Positions 8,047 to 16,954 are shown, counted from the stretch's first letter. The stretch is 64,000 nucleotides of DNA from UMGS1766 sp963597355 (GCA_963597355.1 CAVBPR010000016.1:26429-90428); one strand, 5' to 3'. Made by a program: numbers and translations. Notes: generated by a model not told the origin, from the letters alone.

Positions 8047-8736
8047 ATGCTTATATTGATTTTTATTCTGAGTTTACTCCCATCTATCTTGGTCTTCCTC
8101 TGGCTACGGAAATGGAACGCAGAAGATTCCGAATATCGGCGCATCTGCACCCGCGCTCTCGAGCGGGGAGCATTCTTATGCGTTGCACTTGTTTTCGTTC
8201 TCTCATCCATATTCTATATCGTCGAGAGAATCATTGTACTACTTGGTGCAGGAGCTGTAATTACTACGATTTATCACAATTTTATCGTATTTGCTCTTGC
8301 AGAGGAACTGGTCAAATACGGCATGTTAAAAGGATTGATAAAGAAGCATCCTTATGCCTACTCACAACTCGACATCATATCATTGATGATGATCATCGGC
8401 ATAGGCTTTGGAATTTCCGAATCCATCGTTTATGCCTTTGGCGCCAATGCAGGAATCATGCTGACAAGAGGATTTACCGCAATGCACTGCGGCTATGGAT
8501 TCATAATGGGGTACTTTGTCAGCAAAGGGATGAAAACCGGAAAAAGGCAGTATACTGCAATCGGAATTCTACTTCCATTTTTGCTGCATGGAATCTACAA
8601 CTGCTGCCTGAGTGATGTAATTGGCGAAGTCAACGAAAACCTGGTTTATATATCACTTATCCTGGCTGTCGTTGCAATTATCACACTAATTATTGCCATT
8701 CTGTATATTCGCAGAGCCAGAAAAACAAATATATGA
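8047..8736 (+). CDS. PrsW-family intramembrane metalloprotease
   Basis: Membrane protein (229 residues) of the PrsW/M82 family, whose founding member cleaves an anti-sigma factor. Conserved polar motifs inside hydrophobic helices are visible: AEELVKYGMLKG, then GIGFGISESIVYAFG, then AMHCGYGFIMGYF, then FLLHGIYNC; the EE and two His are the presumed metal ligands. About seven membrane segments. ATG 8047 has AAAGGAGA nine bases upstream; the open frame before it lacks a ribosome site. The gene is monocistronic and no sigma/anti-sigma gene is near, so the substrate is unknown. It may be a scramblase-like or non-protease PrsW homologue. Confidence 0.8.
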   Translation: MLILIFILSLLPSILVFLWLRKWNAEDSEYRRICTRALERGAFLCVALVFVLSSIFYIVERIIVLLGAGAVITTIYHNFIVFALAEELVKYGMLKGLIKKHPYAYSQLDIISLMMIIGIGFGISESIVYAFGANAGIMLTRGFTAMHCGYGFIMGYFVSKGMKTGKRQYTAIGILLPFLLHGIYNCCLSDVIGEVNENLVYISLILAVVAIITLIIAILYIRRARKTNI

Positions 8737-8760
8737 CTTCATAAAATTCCAACGGTCAAA

Positions 8761-8794
8761 GAACCCGGTTGCACATTAAGCGGCAACCGGGTTC
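8761..8794 (+). terminator. Terminator with CATTAAG loop (copy 1 of a repeated hairpin)
   Basis: GAACCCGGTTGC (8761-8772) pairs with GCAACCGGGTTC (8783-8794). The stem core and CATTAAG loop recur at 44391-44432. Confidence 0.8.
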
Positions 8795-8805
8795 TTCAAC
8801 TGACT

Positions 8806-8840
8806 GACGAGCGTCACTTTTTTCGAGTGACGTTCTCGTC
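8806..8840 (-). terminator. Probable terminator of the MATE gene
   Basis: GACGAGCGTCACT pairs with AGTGACG-TT-CTCGTC, one two-base bulge, loop TTTTTCG; 14 bases beyond the MATE stop codon. The U-tract is weak. Confidence 0.55.
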
Positions 8841-8854
8841 GTTTCTTGCTATGA

Positions 8855-10189
8855 TTATTTGCAACGTTCTTTTCTTCGAAGTAGGTAAAATGCAATAACG
8901 CAGATAAGAACGGAGAACAGTGATCCAACCGCAGTGGCAATTCCCATGGGCAGCAATGTGGTTGGAAATTGAACCGAAGTAAAATAGGCGCCCGGAATAC
9001 GCACAAGCAGGATAGACAGAATATTATGAAGAAACGACAATTCAGAGCGGCCACAGGCGCAGAAATAGCCGCTGAAACTAAAGTGAATTCCCGCAAAAAC
9101 ACAATCAAATATATACCCGCGCATATAAGCACCACCGGCAACAATTGCCGAAGAATCTGCAGTAAACAGACCAACGATCGGTTCGGCAACAAATTGGATC
9201 ACAATAGCAATCAGGATTCCAAATCCAAATGCGATCCATATTGCGTATTTCAGTGTTGCTCGCGCTCGTTCCGGCTTGCCTGCACCTATATTCTGGGCAC
9301 CCAGGGCAGACACTGTAGACAACATAGACGACGGCACAAGGAACAGGAAGCTGATAATTTTTTCAACAATTCCAACTGCCGCCGCATCGATTAAGCCGCG
9401 GCGATTTGCAATAATTGTAATAATCAGGAAAGAAATCTGGATCAATCCGTCCTGGGCCATAATGGGCAGTCCCACCCGAAGCAGCTGTCCAATCACCCGT
9501 TTTTGTGGGTGCAAATTGGTTCGGGTTAATGAAATTCCCGTATCCTTTTTCAAGATTGAAACAAGAGAAACCACTACGCTGATGGCTTGGGACAACGTAG
9601 TTCCCAACGCCGCGCCGATCGGCCCCAGGTGGAATGCACCCATAAACAGATAGTCCAATATAATATTGGCGCCGCAGGCTACCGCTATGAAGTACATGGG
9701 GCTACGACTATCCCCCATACCGCGAAAAATAGAGCTGATTACATTATAGGCCGTAATACATGGAATTCCTATAAAGCACACGCGCAAATAAGCCACCGTT
9801 CCTTCGACAGCCTCTGCAGGTGTTGACATAACGGAAACAATCGGCCGTACAAACAGAATAAGCAGTATTGACATAAGAACCGACACAATTGCAAACAAAA
9901 CAGCGGTATTACCAACTACCAAGGAGGATTGCTTTTTATCCCCCCGTCCCACTGCCTGACCAATGGAAACGGTAGTCCCCATTGCAAGACCTACCAGCAT
10001 AACGGTGATCATATGCATCACCTGGGATCCCACTGATACAGCCGTCGTTGACGCAACTCCCTCAAACTGGCCAATGATAAATAAATCCGCCATCCCATAT
10101 AATGTCTGTAAAAAATAGGACAGCAGATAGGGCAGTGAAAAGGACACAACACTGCGAAATACACTTCCAGTAGTTAAATTTTTCTCCAT
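8855..10189 (-). CDS. MATE-family efflux transporter
   Basis: Multidrug/organic cation antiporter of 444 residues with twelve hydrophobic helices in two related halves. FSLPYLLSYFLQTLYGMADLFIIG is reduced here to its key marks: a Pro in helix 1, then GMADLFIIG; the second half repeats with RVGLPIMAQDGL and IVEKI. A central VGRGDKK loop and the GMGDSRSP loop are typical of the NorM/DinF-like branch. ATG 10189 follows GGGGGAG by 11 bases. It lies downstream of tsaD but behind a hairpin at 10243-10280, so it is probably transcribed separately. Substrate unknown. Confidence 0.92.
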   Translation of the reverse strand: MEKNLTTGSVFRSVVSFSLPYLLSYFLQTLYGMADLFIIGQFEGVASTTAVSVGSQVMHMITVMLVGLAMGTTVSIGQAVGRGDKKQSSLVVGNTAVLFAIVSVLMSILLILFVRPIVSVMSTPAEAVEGTVAYLRVCFIGIPCITAYNVISSIFRGMGDSRSPMYFIAVACGANIILDYLFMGAFHLGPIGAALGTTLSQAISVVVSLVSILKKDTGISLTRTNLHPQKRVIGQLLRVGLPIMAQDGLIQISFLIITIIANRRGLIDAAAVGIVEKIISFLFLVPSSMLSTVSALGAQNIGAGKPERARATLKYAIWIAFGFGILIAIVIQFVAEPIVGLFTADSSAIVAGGAYMRGYIFDCVFAGIHFSFSGYFCACGRSELSFLHNILSILLVRIPGAYFTSVQFPTTLLPMGIATAVGSLFSVLICVIAFYLLRRKERCK

Positions 10190-10242
10190 CTGAGTGAAAT
10201 CTCCCCCTATATATTCGATTCAAACTGTGAAAGCAAAACAGA

Positions 10243-10280
10243 TATTGCGGCATTTTGCATCGAACAAAGCTGCCGCAATA
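10243..10280 (-). terminator. Terminator of the polA-rimI-tsaD operon
   Basis: TATTGCGGCA (10243-10252) pairs with TGCCGCAATA (10271-10280), beginning 23 bases after the tsaD stop. Confidence 0.65.
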
Positions 10281-10303
10281 TCCATAGTGAAATAATTTTT
10301 GCA

Positions 10304-11320
10304 TCAACGAAAATTTTGTTCAATGTCCATGTTCGCAAATCCGTTCTGACTCATATCGCCGCGGACACCAGCAAGATATTCATAATAGCCCTGACAGCCA
10401 ATCATAGCGCCATTGTCACCGCACCATTTCAGTTCCGGCAAGTACAATTCAAGCTTCTGCTTTTTGCACATTTTCTGAAGTTCGCTTCGAATATGCGAAT
10501 TTGCAGCAACACCACCAGCCGCAACTACCTTGGTGTAATTTAATTGACGCGCTGCCAATTCCACTCGGGGGACCAGTGTGTCACTTACCGCGGCTGCGAA
10601 AGAGGCGGCAAACGAAGGAAGATCCAGCTCTTCCCCTTTCTGCTCTGCATTGTGAATCAGGTTCAATGCCGCGGTCTTTAAGCCTGAAAACGACATATCC
10701 AGCGGAGCATCGGTTACATGTGTGCGTGGCAAAACATACTTTGTCTCGTCTCCACCCTGAGCCAGCCGATCCATTGGCGCACCGCCCGGATAACCGATAC
10801 CCAATACTCGGGCGACCTTATCAAAGCACTCTCCCGCCGCATCATCTCTCGATGCTCCCAATAACTTCATTCGTGTATAATCCTGAACGTCCACAATCAA
10901 TGTATTTCCGCCGGAAACACACAGTGCCACAAAGGGCGGTTCCAGCTCAGGATATGTGAGGTAATTCGCGGCAATATGTCCCCGCACATGATGCACTGGA
11001 ATAAAAGGAACATTTAACGCGTATGCAACTGCTTTGGCAAAATTAACGCCAACTAATACAGCGCCAATCAAACCCGGTGCACAGGTTGCTGCAACTGCAT
11101 CGATATCTTTTCTTTGTACATTTGCCTCGCAAATTGCACGGTCTGCTAACAGGCTGATTGCTTCCAGATGCTTGCGGGAGGCGATTTCCGGCACCACTCC
11201 ACCATAAATCTTATGCATTTCAACCTGAGAAATAATTGCATCAGAAAGTACTTCCCGTCCGTCCCGGACTACAGCCACCGCAGTCTCATCACAGGAGGAT
11301 TCCACTGCCAGAATAATCAT
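10304..11320 (-). CDS. tsaD: tRNA N6-threonylcarbamoyladenosine synthase subunit TsaD
   Basis: Transfers threonylcarbamoyl from its AMP donor to A37 of ANN-reading tRNAs. 338 residues, family length. ILAVESSCDETAVAVV is the ASKHA phosphate-1 motif; VHHVRGH supplies the metal-binding His111 and His115; FDKVARVLGIGYPGG and the late VVAAGGVAANS are also conserved. The start ATG overlaps the rimI stop by four bases (ATGA), so the two are translationally coupled. TsaB and TsaE partners are not in the window. Identification is firm. Confidence 0.97.
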   Translation of the reverse strand: MIILAVESSCDETAVAVVRDGREVLSDAIISQVEMHKIYGGVVPEIASRKHLEAISLLADRAICEANVQRKDIDAVAATCAPGLIGAVLVGVNFAKAVAYALNVPFIPVHHVRGHIAANYLTYPELEPPFVALCVSGGNTLIVDVQDYTRMKLLGASRDDAAGECFDKVARVLGIGYPGGAPMDRLAQGGDETKYVLPRTHVTDAPLDMSFSGLKTAALNLIHNAEQKGEELDLPSFAASFAAAVSDTLVPRVELAARQLNYTKVVAAGGVAANSHIRSELQKMCKKQKLELYLPELKWCGDNGAMIGCQGYYEYLAGVRGDMSQNGFANMDIEQNFR

Positions 11321-11775
11321 TCTGTCACCTTCTTAAATTCACGCGTCATGATGATTGCATCCTCTTTGGGATCGGAATAATAATTTCTGCGTCTGCCGGC
11401 TTCCTCAAACCCGTAGGATGCATATAGAGCAATTGCAGCCTCGTTGGATGCACGAACCTCCAGGGTAAGAAACTTCAACTGATGCGCTTCGGCAAAACGC
11501 ACGAAAACACTCAGCAATGCAGAAGCCACACCATTGCGCCGATATTGACTTCTTACTGCAACATTGTCAATATAGCCTTCGTCCATAACAACGTTGATTC
11601 CGGCATAACCAAGAATTGTGCCATCATCGGCCTCAGCTGCAATAAAGGATGCCGTAAAATTATCCATCGCTTCCAGCAACATTTCCTTGCTCCATGGTGA
11701 GGCGAAACATTCTTTTTCAATTTCTGCTACTTGATCCACATTATCACGGGATACAGGCACCAGTCGATAATGCAT
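11317..11775 (-). CDS. rimI: Ribosomal protein S18 N-acetyltransferase RimI
   Basis: GNAT acetyltransferase, 152 residues from ATG 11775 (GGAGA five bases upstream). YIDNVAVRSQYRRNGVASAL is the acetyl-CoA motif A with the R/Q-x-x-G-x-A loop; LEVRASNEAAIALYASYGF is the RimI-specific C-terminal block, including the Asn-Ala/Tyr catalytic region. An alternative TTG start at 11823 has a strong GGGGGAG site 10 bases upstream and would add 16 residues, so the true N-terminus is uncertain. Located between polA and tsaD; rimI-tsaD linkage is common in Bacillota. Confidence 0.92.
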   Translation of the reverse strand: MHYRLVPVSRDNVDQVAEIEKECFASPWSKEMLLEAMDNFTASFIAAEADDGTILGYAGINVVMDEGYIDNVAVRSQYRRNGVASALLSVFVRFAEAHQLKFLTLEVRASNEAAIALYASYGFEEAGRRRNYYSDPKEDAIIMTREFKKVTE

Positions 11776-11842
11776 TGGTTCTCCGGCCGGAATGCTTCCG
11801 GTCACTCGCTTAAATTCACTCAATTTGATAACACTCCCCCGC

Positions 11843-14473
11843 TTAATGCGCATCTGCCCAGGTACGGCCTACCTTTGCCTGGGCAATCAGAGGAACTGAC
11901 AGCTCCATAACATGCTCCATCTCTTCTTCTAATAACGCCGCGACCCGCTCTCCCTCATCCTCCGGACACTCAACGATCAATTCATCGTGAACCTGAAGAA
12001 CAAGTCGCCCCTTCAGATGCTCCTCCTGCAGACGACGCCAAACCGCAAGCATAGCCAGCTTGATAATATCCGCTGCTGTGCCTTGAATCGGCATATTCAG
12101 CGCTACTCGCTCGCCAAAAGAACGCAAATTAAAATTTGAAGATTTCAATTCCGGCAGCCAACGCCGGCGTCCCAGTAGCGTTGCAACATATCCACTCTCC
12201 TTTGCCTGGGCAACAATTTCTTTCTGGTATTTGCGCACTCCGGAGTATTTTTCAAAATAGCGCTCCATATAGTCATGCGCCTTTTTGTATGACACACCAA
12301 TATCTTCGCTCAGTGAATGCTCCGAAATGCCATAGACAATGCCGAAGTTTACCGCCTTTGCCGATGAACGCATTTCCTTTGTCACTTCGCTTTGCGGCAC
12401 GCCAAAAACTTGTGACGCAGTAATTGCGTGAATATCTGCGCCAGAGTTAAAGCCCTCCTGCATAGCGCTGTCTCCGGCTATATGCGCCAGCAGACGAAGC
12501 TCAATCTGAGAATAATCTGCATCTACCAGCACATTTCCCGGCTCCGCCAGGAACATCTTACGCATCTCCGCACCAAGCTTTGTTCGCACAGGAATGTTTT
12601 GCAGATTCGGCTCTGTCGATGAAAGGCGTCCCGTTGCCGTCACCGTGTTTTGAAAGCAGGTATGAATCCGACCATCCGATGCAATTTCCCGCTCCAAACC
12701 ATCTACATAGGTGGATTTCAGTTTGGTATATTTTCGATATTCCAAAATCTGATCAATGATCGGATGGTAAGGACGCAATTTTTCCAATACGTCTGCGTTG
12801 GTAGAATAACCTCGCTTGGTCTTTTTCAACGCCGGCAGATTTAGCCGTTCAAACAACACCTCTCCAAGCTGCTTGGTAGAGTTGATATTAAATTCTCCGC
12901 CTGCCATTTCGTAGATACTGCTGCGGGTTTCTTCAATTCGTTCTGACAGCATCTGTCCAAAATCCGTCAGAGCCGTACGGTCGACGTATATGCCCTTCTG
13001 TTCCATCTCTGCCAGAACTCTGCACAGCGGCAGTTCCAAATCGGTAAGTAATCGATCCATGCCCAATTCCTGCAGTTTTGCATTGAGCACAGAATAGAGT
13101 CTTTCTACCAAGGACGCATGACTGCACCACACCTCGATTGCCTGCTGCTGGTCTGACAGAGGGGCGAAAGCCTCCGGGGCAGAATAGATTTTTTCGGATG
13201 CATATTCCTGGTTGAAATATGTAATGCCAAGCTTCTTCAGATCATAGCTGCCATCCGTTGGTGCAAGCAAATACGCAGCAATTGCAACATCAAAAATAAA
13301 GCCTTCCGCCGAACATCCTCGCTCCAGCAATGTGCGAGTAATTTCCTTTACCTGATGCCCGCACAACCGCAATGCCCCGCCAAAAACATCATTCAGCAGC
13401 GCCTCGTAATTGCCTTCATAGGAATACTCCAGCAGATAGACAAATTCGCTCTCGCTCTTTAGCGCTACACCGGATAAATCCGGCAAAGGAAGAACCGCTA
13501 CAACTTCTGCATCTTTCAATCGTTGCAGCACGGACTGCCACAACGTTGCATCTGTAATTTGCACCGCATCCATTGTCGGAAGATCCGGTTTTTCACTTTT
13601 GGATGCGGCAAGTCCGTAACGTTCAATCAATTTGGTAAATTCCAGTTTCAAAAATAAATCATAGAGCTTTTTTTGATCCGGCTGCTGGCACAGTGCATCC
13701 TCTGGTCGAAAATCGATTGGAGCGTCGCAGTGTATCGTTGCCAGATCAAAGGACATTTTCGCATCACTGCGCCCATTGTCCAGCTTTGTGCGCACTGCTC
13801 CCTTAATGGATGGATCGTCAAAATTGGCATATATATTTTCAATACTGCCAAATTTCTGCAACAATCCCATTGCAGTCTTTTCTCCGATTCCCTTAATGCC
13901 GGGAATATTGTCTGCTGTGTCCCCCATAAGTCCCTTTAAATCAATCATGTGGATTGGTTCAAAGCCATATTGTTCATAAAACGCAGCTGGAGTCATGTCC
14001 TTCCAGTTTGTCTGTCCCATCCTTGAAGTGACCAATTTCACCGTTGTGTGGTCTGTAATCAACTGCAGTGAATCCTTGTCGCCGGTGACAATTGCGCAAT
14101 CCCACCCTGCAGACTCTGAGATACGAGAGATTGTGCCGATAAGGTCATCTGCTTCCCAGCCGTCCAGTTCGTAAAACGGGATATTCATCGCTTGCAGGAC
14201 ATCCCGTAAAATCGGCATTTGCATCGCCAATTCTTCCGGCATTGGTTTTCGCGTTCCCTTATATTGTTCATAGGCCAAATGACGGAACGTAGGAGCTTTT
14301 CGGTCAAAGGTAATGCACAGCGCATCCGGCGATGTGTCGTCGATTAGCTTTTGCATAATCGTTAGGAATCCATACACCGCATTGGTATAGATTCCATCTC
14401 TTGTTGAAAGCAATCGAACGCCATAAAACGCCCGGTTAACAATTGAATTTCCGTCTAGAACCATTAAAAGCAT
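11843..14473 (-). CDS. polA: DNA polymerase I
   Basis: 876-residue repair/Okazaki polymerase. The N-terminal 5-prime nuclease (residues 1-290) has LVLDGNSIVNRAF-like start, DGWEADDLI, TGDKDSLQL and DLKGLMGDTADNIPG. The central 3-prime exonuclease-fold domain is degenerate: the DxE metal site of proofreading enzymes is replaced by VVAVLPLPDLSG, so it should not proofread, as in many Gram-positive PolA. The polymerase domain has DADYSQIELRLLAH (motif A), KAVNFGIVYG (motif B) and VHDELIVE (motif C). ATG 14473 has AAAGGCGG nine bases upstream; the longer open frame lacks a site. Its 3-prime end overlaps the upstream alternative start of rimI. Confidence 0.97.
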   Translation of the reverse strand: MLLMVLDGNSIVNRAFYGVRLLSTRDGIYTNAVYGFLTIMQKLIDDTSPDALCITFDRKAPTFRHLAYEQYKGTRKPMPEELAMQMPILRDVLQAMNIPFYELDGWEADDLIGTISRISESAGWDCAIVTGDKDSLQLITDHTTVKLVTSRMGQTNWKDMTPAAFYEQYGFEPIHMIDLKGLMGDTADNIPGIKGIGEKTAMGLLQKFGSIENIYANFDDPSIKGAVRTKLDNGRSDAKMSFDLATIHCDAPIDFRPEDALCQQPDQKKLYDLFLKLEFTKLIERYGLAASKSEKPDLPTMDAVQITDATLWQSVLQRLKDAEVVAVLPLPDLSGVALKSESEFVYLLEYSYEGNYEALLNDVFGGALRLCGHQVKEITRTLLERGCSAEGFIFDVAIAAYLLAPTDGSYDLKKLGITYFNQEYASEKIYSAPEAFAPLSDQQQAIEVWCSHASLVERLYSVLNAKLQELGMDRLLTDLELPLCRVLAEMEQKGIYVDRTALTDFGQMLSERIEETRSSIYEMAGGEFNINSTKQLGEVLFERLNLPALKKTKRGYSTNADVLEKLRPYHPIIDQILEYRKYTKLKSTYVDGLEREIASDGRIHTCFQNTVTATGRLSSTEPNLQNIPVRTKLGAEMRKMFLAEPGNVLVDADYSQIELRLLAHIAGDSAMQEGFNSGADIHAITASQVFGVPQSEVTKEMRSSAKAVNFGIVYGISEHSLSEDIGVSYKKAHDYMERYFEKYSGVRKYQKEIVAQAKESGYVATLLGRRRWLPELKSSNFNLRSFGERVALNMPIQGTAADIIKLAMLAVWRRLQEEHLKGRLVLQVHDELIVECPEDEGERVAALLEEEMEHVMELSVPLIAQAKVGRTWADAH

Positions 14474-14536
14474 AACTTGTTCCGCCTTTCCGCAATTGGC
14501 TATAGCATAACACAATTTTACGCGCCGCGCCACTAC

Positions 14537-15028
14537 TCATTCAAGAAGGAACACCGACTTTAAAACTCGAATACCTGTCTGTGTTTTCATGACCCGATTC
14601 ATGAAATTCGTGATATTTTCACGGGAGTAATTGCTTTCTGATGCGTTTACAATGTAGTCCGCCTCAATCAAGACCTGATAATCCATCCCCTGAATATCCG
14701 TCAACGTATGATGATGACCTACTAAAAAAGCAACTCGGTCAATCTGCTCCTGAGTCATCCCGGTATCTTTTAAAAAATCGCGCACAAGAGGATCGCCTTC
14801 CTCCTCTTGATAGTGCCCTGCCGTGTTACCATATTTTACGCGGCAGAGAGGGCAGGCAATATCGTGGGTAATCGCAGCGACTTCCAGAATAAACTGCAGC
14901 GATTCCTCCAGCTTTTCGCCTTCTCCGATCAACTTTGCATACATCCACACTTTTGTCAGGTGATCAATATCATGAATGTTTCCGTCAGAAAACGCAATCA
15001 TCTTCTCCATAATCTGCATTACTGTCAT
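14537..15028 (-). CDS. HD-domain phosphohydrolase
   Basis: 163-residue HD-superfamily protein. His at HDIDHLTKVWMYA, the ITHDIAC HD pair and the later LVGHHH and IEADYIVNA positions give the full metal-binding H...HD...H...D pattern. Such proteins hydrolyse nucleotides or other phosphate esters; specific substrate unknown. Start ATG 15028 has a weak GGGGTG ribosome site. It precedes polA by 63 bases in the same direction, possibly cotranscribed. It is similar in size to stand-alone YedJ/YfbR-like enzymes, but I cannot assign it more closely. Confidence 0.8.
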   Translation of the reverse strand: MTVMQIMEKMIAFSDGNIHDIDHLTKVWMYAKLIGEGEKLEESLQFILEVAAITHDIACPLCRVKYGNTAGHYQEEEGDPLVRDFLKDTGMTQEQIDRVAFLVGHHHTLTDIQGMDYQVLIEADYIVNASESNYSRENITNFMNRVMKTQTGIRVLKSVFLLE

Positions 15029-15052
15029 ATTAGCACCCCATATCCATATTTT

Positions 15053-15087
15053 AAAAGCCCTGATTTTCCAATGTGTTCAGGGCTTTT
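15053..15087. terminator. Hairpin terminator upstream of the HD gene
   Basis: AAAAGCCCTG (15053-15062) pairs with CAGGGCTTTT (15078-15087). It separates the mobile-element scar from the HD-polA operon. Confidence 0.7.
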
Positions 15088-15236
15088 ATTTCGTGATTCT
15101 TCTATTTTTGTCAGTAACGTGACCGTATCCTTTTTCAAATAGCGGTAATTTCCGCAAATATCCGATGTAATCATCATGCTTTTCAGCATAGTGAAAATTC
15201 ACTGATTTTCACTGATTATATTCCACCCAATGCAGA

Positions 15237-15876
15237 TTAGTCAATCCTTGTCAATAGCTGTGACTTTCTTTTCAATGAGCTGGAATACCACTCCAGCACA
15301 ACAGCACATTCATCCGTGTAGGTGCGTATCAGCCATCGCTCCAGCTCAACAGGCCTTTGCGTTGGGTGCAGTCCTTTCTCCCCCCCCCATTTTTATAATG
15401 CTGGTCGGGAATCGACTGCCATCGGTGCATTCTGTGTGTCTGCCGCCTTGAAATTCGCCCCAATTCAGGGATGTATGCGGAGAACTACACGCTTTATAAT
15501 TCCGACCTTTGCCCTTCTGAGGGTGGTATACAGGTAGCTTCTTATAGAAAATCTGAATGCTTTCGTGTGCCTTGAGTGGTTTACGATTTGCGTTCAGGAA
15601 ATCTGTGCCCTGTGGTTTCTGCCAGATTAGCTCATACCGCCAAATATCCCTAGCAGAATTGACCAGCGTTGCCGTAAATGGCATATCGGAATGCAGGGCA
15701 ATCACTCCATGGTCTTTGATAATCCGCTTGTATTCAAGCCAAAGTTTGTCCAGCGGAATCATTACATCCCACTTGTTCCGAGTCGTTCCATAAGGCAAGT
15801 CGCATAGAATCATATCAATGCTCTTGTCGGGAATCGTGGGCAGAATTTCAAGGCAATCTGCGTTGTATAACTGCAT
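15237..15876 (-). pseudogene. Frameshifted DNA methyltransferase remnant
   Basis: Adenine-type DNA methyltransferase, beta order. Starting at ATG 15876 (AGGAGG four bases upstream) the protein has ILCDLPYGTT (a DPPY-type motif IV), then LIWQKPQGTDFLNANRKPL. The frame breaks at a run of nine G (minus strand; 15380-15388): with eight G the next residues become GLHPTQRPVELERWLIRTYT, the expected family continuation. As written, translation stops at 15346. Even the restored frame ends at 15237 without the C-terminal FxGxG SAM motif, so a second lesion removed the end. Probably a phage-derived orphan methylase, now dead; the G-run could in principle slip. Confidence 0.85.
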
Positions 15877-15898
15877 AGTACCTCCTGACGGGTATAAG

Positions 15899-15929
15899 AA
15901 AGCCACGATGCACTAAACACCGTGGCTTT
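15899..15929 (-). terminator. Hairpin between small ORF and methyltransferase remnant
   Basis: AAAGCCACG (15899-15907) pairs with CGTGGCTTT (15921-15929), 13-base loop. It lies between the 54-residue ORF and the methylase ribosome site, so it may limit read-through. Confidence 0.55.
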
Positions 15930-15947
15930 CAATCTTTAGATCCACTT

Positions 15948-16112
15948 CTACGATTGTGTAGGGCACTCCCATGCTAGGCGTTGCAATTCTTCACTAGCGG
16001 CAACCACCTCAGGAGGAGCGTTGTCAACAAGTCTGCAATTTACTACATAAGGCTCAACAATCGCCCATAATGTTCGTTCTTCCGAAGTTGCCATGCCCAT
16101 ATTATCGACCAT
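15948..16112 (-). CDS. Small phage-type ORF, 54 residues
   Basis: Minus-strand ORF beginning MVDNMGMATSEERTLW and ending WECPTQS. It has AGGGATGAG close upstream of ATG 16112. Its start overlaps the end of the 20-residue ORF before it (16102-16164), a compact arrangement typical of phage or plasmid genes. Acidic, helix-forming composition; no recognised domain. It would be cotranscribed with the methylase remnant from the promoter at 16317-16345. Function unknown. Confidence 0.5.
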   Translation of the reverse strand: MVDNMGMATSEERTLWAIVEPYVVNCRLVDNAPPEVVAASEELQRLAWECPTQS

Positions 16113-16164
16113 TACTCATCCCTTCTTGGTTCTTGTCATAGATGTATTCGCAAAGAGGGAACAT
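16102..16164 (-). CDS. Tiny ORF, 20 residues, strong ribosome site
   Basis: MFPLCEYIYDKNQEG... with AGGAGGGG nine bases before the ATG. The stop overlaps the next ORF start by 11 bases. Either a leader peptide or a truncated gene. No homology call is possible. Confidence 0.35.
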   Translation of the reverse strand: MFPLCEYIYDKNQEGMSNGR

Positions 16165-16177
16165 AAAATGTCCCCTC

Positions 16178-16297
16178 CTAGCTCATGATTGGCATTTGGC
16201 AGGCGTGGCGTTCCCCTGCATCTCTCAGAGAAAAACTCTTGTCATACCATCGGCGTGTGGTTGCCACGAAATTGACCACCTCAAATGCACAAATCAT
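16178..16297 (-). CDS. Small ORF, 39 residues
   Basis: MICAFEVVNFVATTRRWYDK... ending MPIMS. GGAAGA lies seven to ten bases upstream of ATG 16297, and a good promoter (16317-16345) starts just before it. First of the small-ORF series leading to the methylase remnant. Function unknown; may be partly degenerate. Confidence 0.35.
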   Translation of the reverse strand: MICAFEVVNFVATTRRWYDKSFSLRDAGERHACQMPIMS

Positions 16298-16316
16298 TTT
16301 CTAATCTTCCAATTAG

Positions 16317-16345
16317 AGTATATCACGATAAATCTCGTTTGTAAA
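16317..16345 (-). promoter_or_regulatory. Promoter for the small-ORF / methylase unit
   Basis: Minus strand TTTACA (16340-16345), 17-base spacer, TATACT (16317-16322), about 20 bases ahead of the first small ORF. Confidence 0.6.
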
Positions 16346-16422
16346 TTATTTTGCTGTTCCGAAGAAGCCTTCGATACCGTTTACCTTTGATATTCCAGAG
16401 TGTAATAATCGAATTTTTATAA

Positions 16423-16674
16423 TTATCCGGGTCTGTTTGCACCTTCAAACGCAATACTATTTCGATATTCGTATTTTCTATTGTCGATTGCCCATTGATA
16501 GGCTTTTGCTGGTTTCAACATTGTGCGTCCAGAATCCACTAGAAAGCCCATAGAACCACTTAAATTCTGGTAGGTATCCAATGTCTGTGTTGTATCGCTG
16601 TGGTCACTGTGCCTGTCAGAATCGGTTTAAACGATGTTAAGCCCATCTGTGACTGCATATCGGAGTGCTGTCAT
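16423..16674 (-). pseudogene. Phage-type ORF broken by an internal TAA
   Basis: Reading from ATG 16674 gives MTALRYAVTDGLNIV, a TAA codon, then an open in-frame continuation TDSDRHSDHSDTTQ and 50 more residues (including LSGSMGFLVDSGRTML and AKAYQWAIDNRKYEY) to a stop at 16423. The continuation has coding-like composition, so a single nonsense change of an ancestral 83-residue gene is the simplest reading. TTGGAGTG precedes the start. No recognised family. Confidence 0.5.
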
Positions 16675-16705
16675 ATATTACACTCCAATTCCAAGTTGAA
16701 AATTA

Positions 16706-16774
16706 TTAAAATTGCATTTGGGTATGTATCGCGGACAGAATCTCACCCACATTATCGGTATATTCAATTCGCAT
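16706..16774 (-). CDS. Tiny ORF, 22 residues
   Basis: MRIEYTDNVGEILSAIHTQM.. starts immediately after the stop of the 59-residue ORF (TAA then ATG), with GGAAGGGA ten bases upstream. Probably a truncated phage-type gene; no function assigned. Confidence 0.3.
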   Translation of the reverse strand: MRIEYTDNVGEILSAIHTQMQF

Positions 16775-16954
16775 TTACAATTTCCCTTCCAAACAGAGCT
16801 TTGCCAACGTAGCCAACATACGGTGTAGGTCGCACTTCAAATCTAAATGAACTACACTTCTATCCATAATCGGGTCATCTTCACCATAGGGTTCAGCTGA
16901 ATTCATGATTTCAATCAATTCATTGCGCTCTTCTTCGGTTAAAATGTGTGCCAT
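16775..16954 (-). CDS. Small acidic ORF, 59 residues
   Basis: MAHILTEEERNELIEIMN... with an acidic middle (YGEDDPIMD) and a helical C-terminus LHRMLATLAKLCLEGKL. ATG 16954 follows GGAGTGAG. First gene of the second small-ORF series in the mobile-element scar. No known domain; composition resembles small phage accessory proteins. Confidence 0.5.
   Translation of the reverse strand: MAHILTEEERNELIEIMNSAEPYGEDDPIMDRSVVHLDLKCDLHRMLATLAKLCLEGKL

Noticed and set aside
11823..11825. TTG start for rimI
   Set aside because: Has a strong ribosome site, but ATG 11775 gives the usual RimI length; left as an alternative.
15078..15240. Additional gene in the gap upstream of the HD gene
   Set aside because: No ORF with a start signal; only the hairpin and AT-rich sequence.
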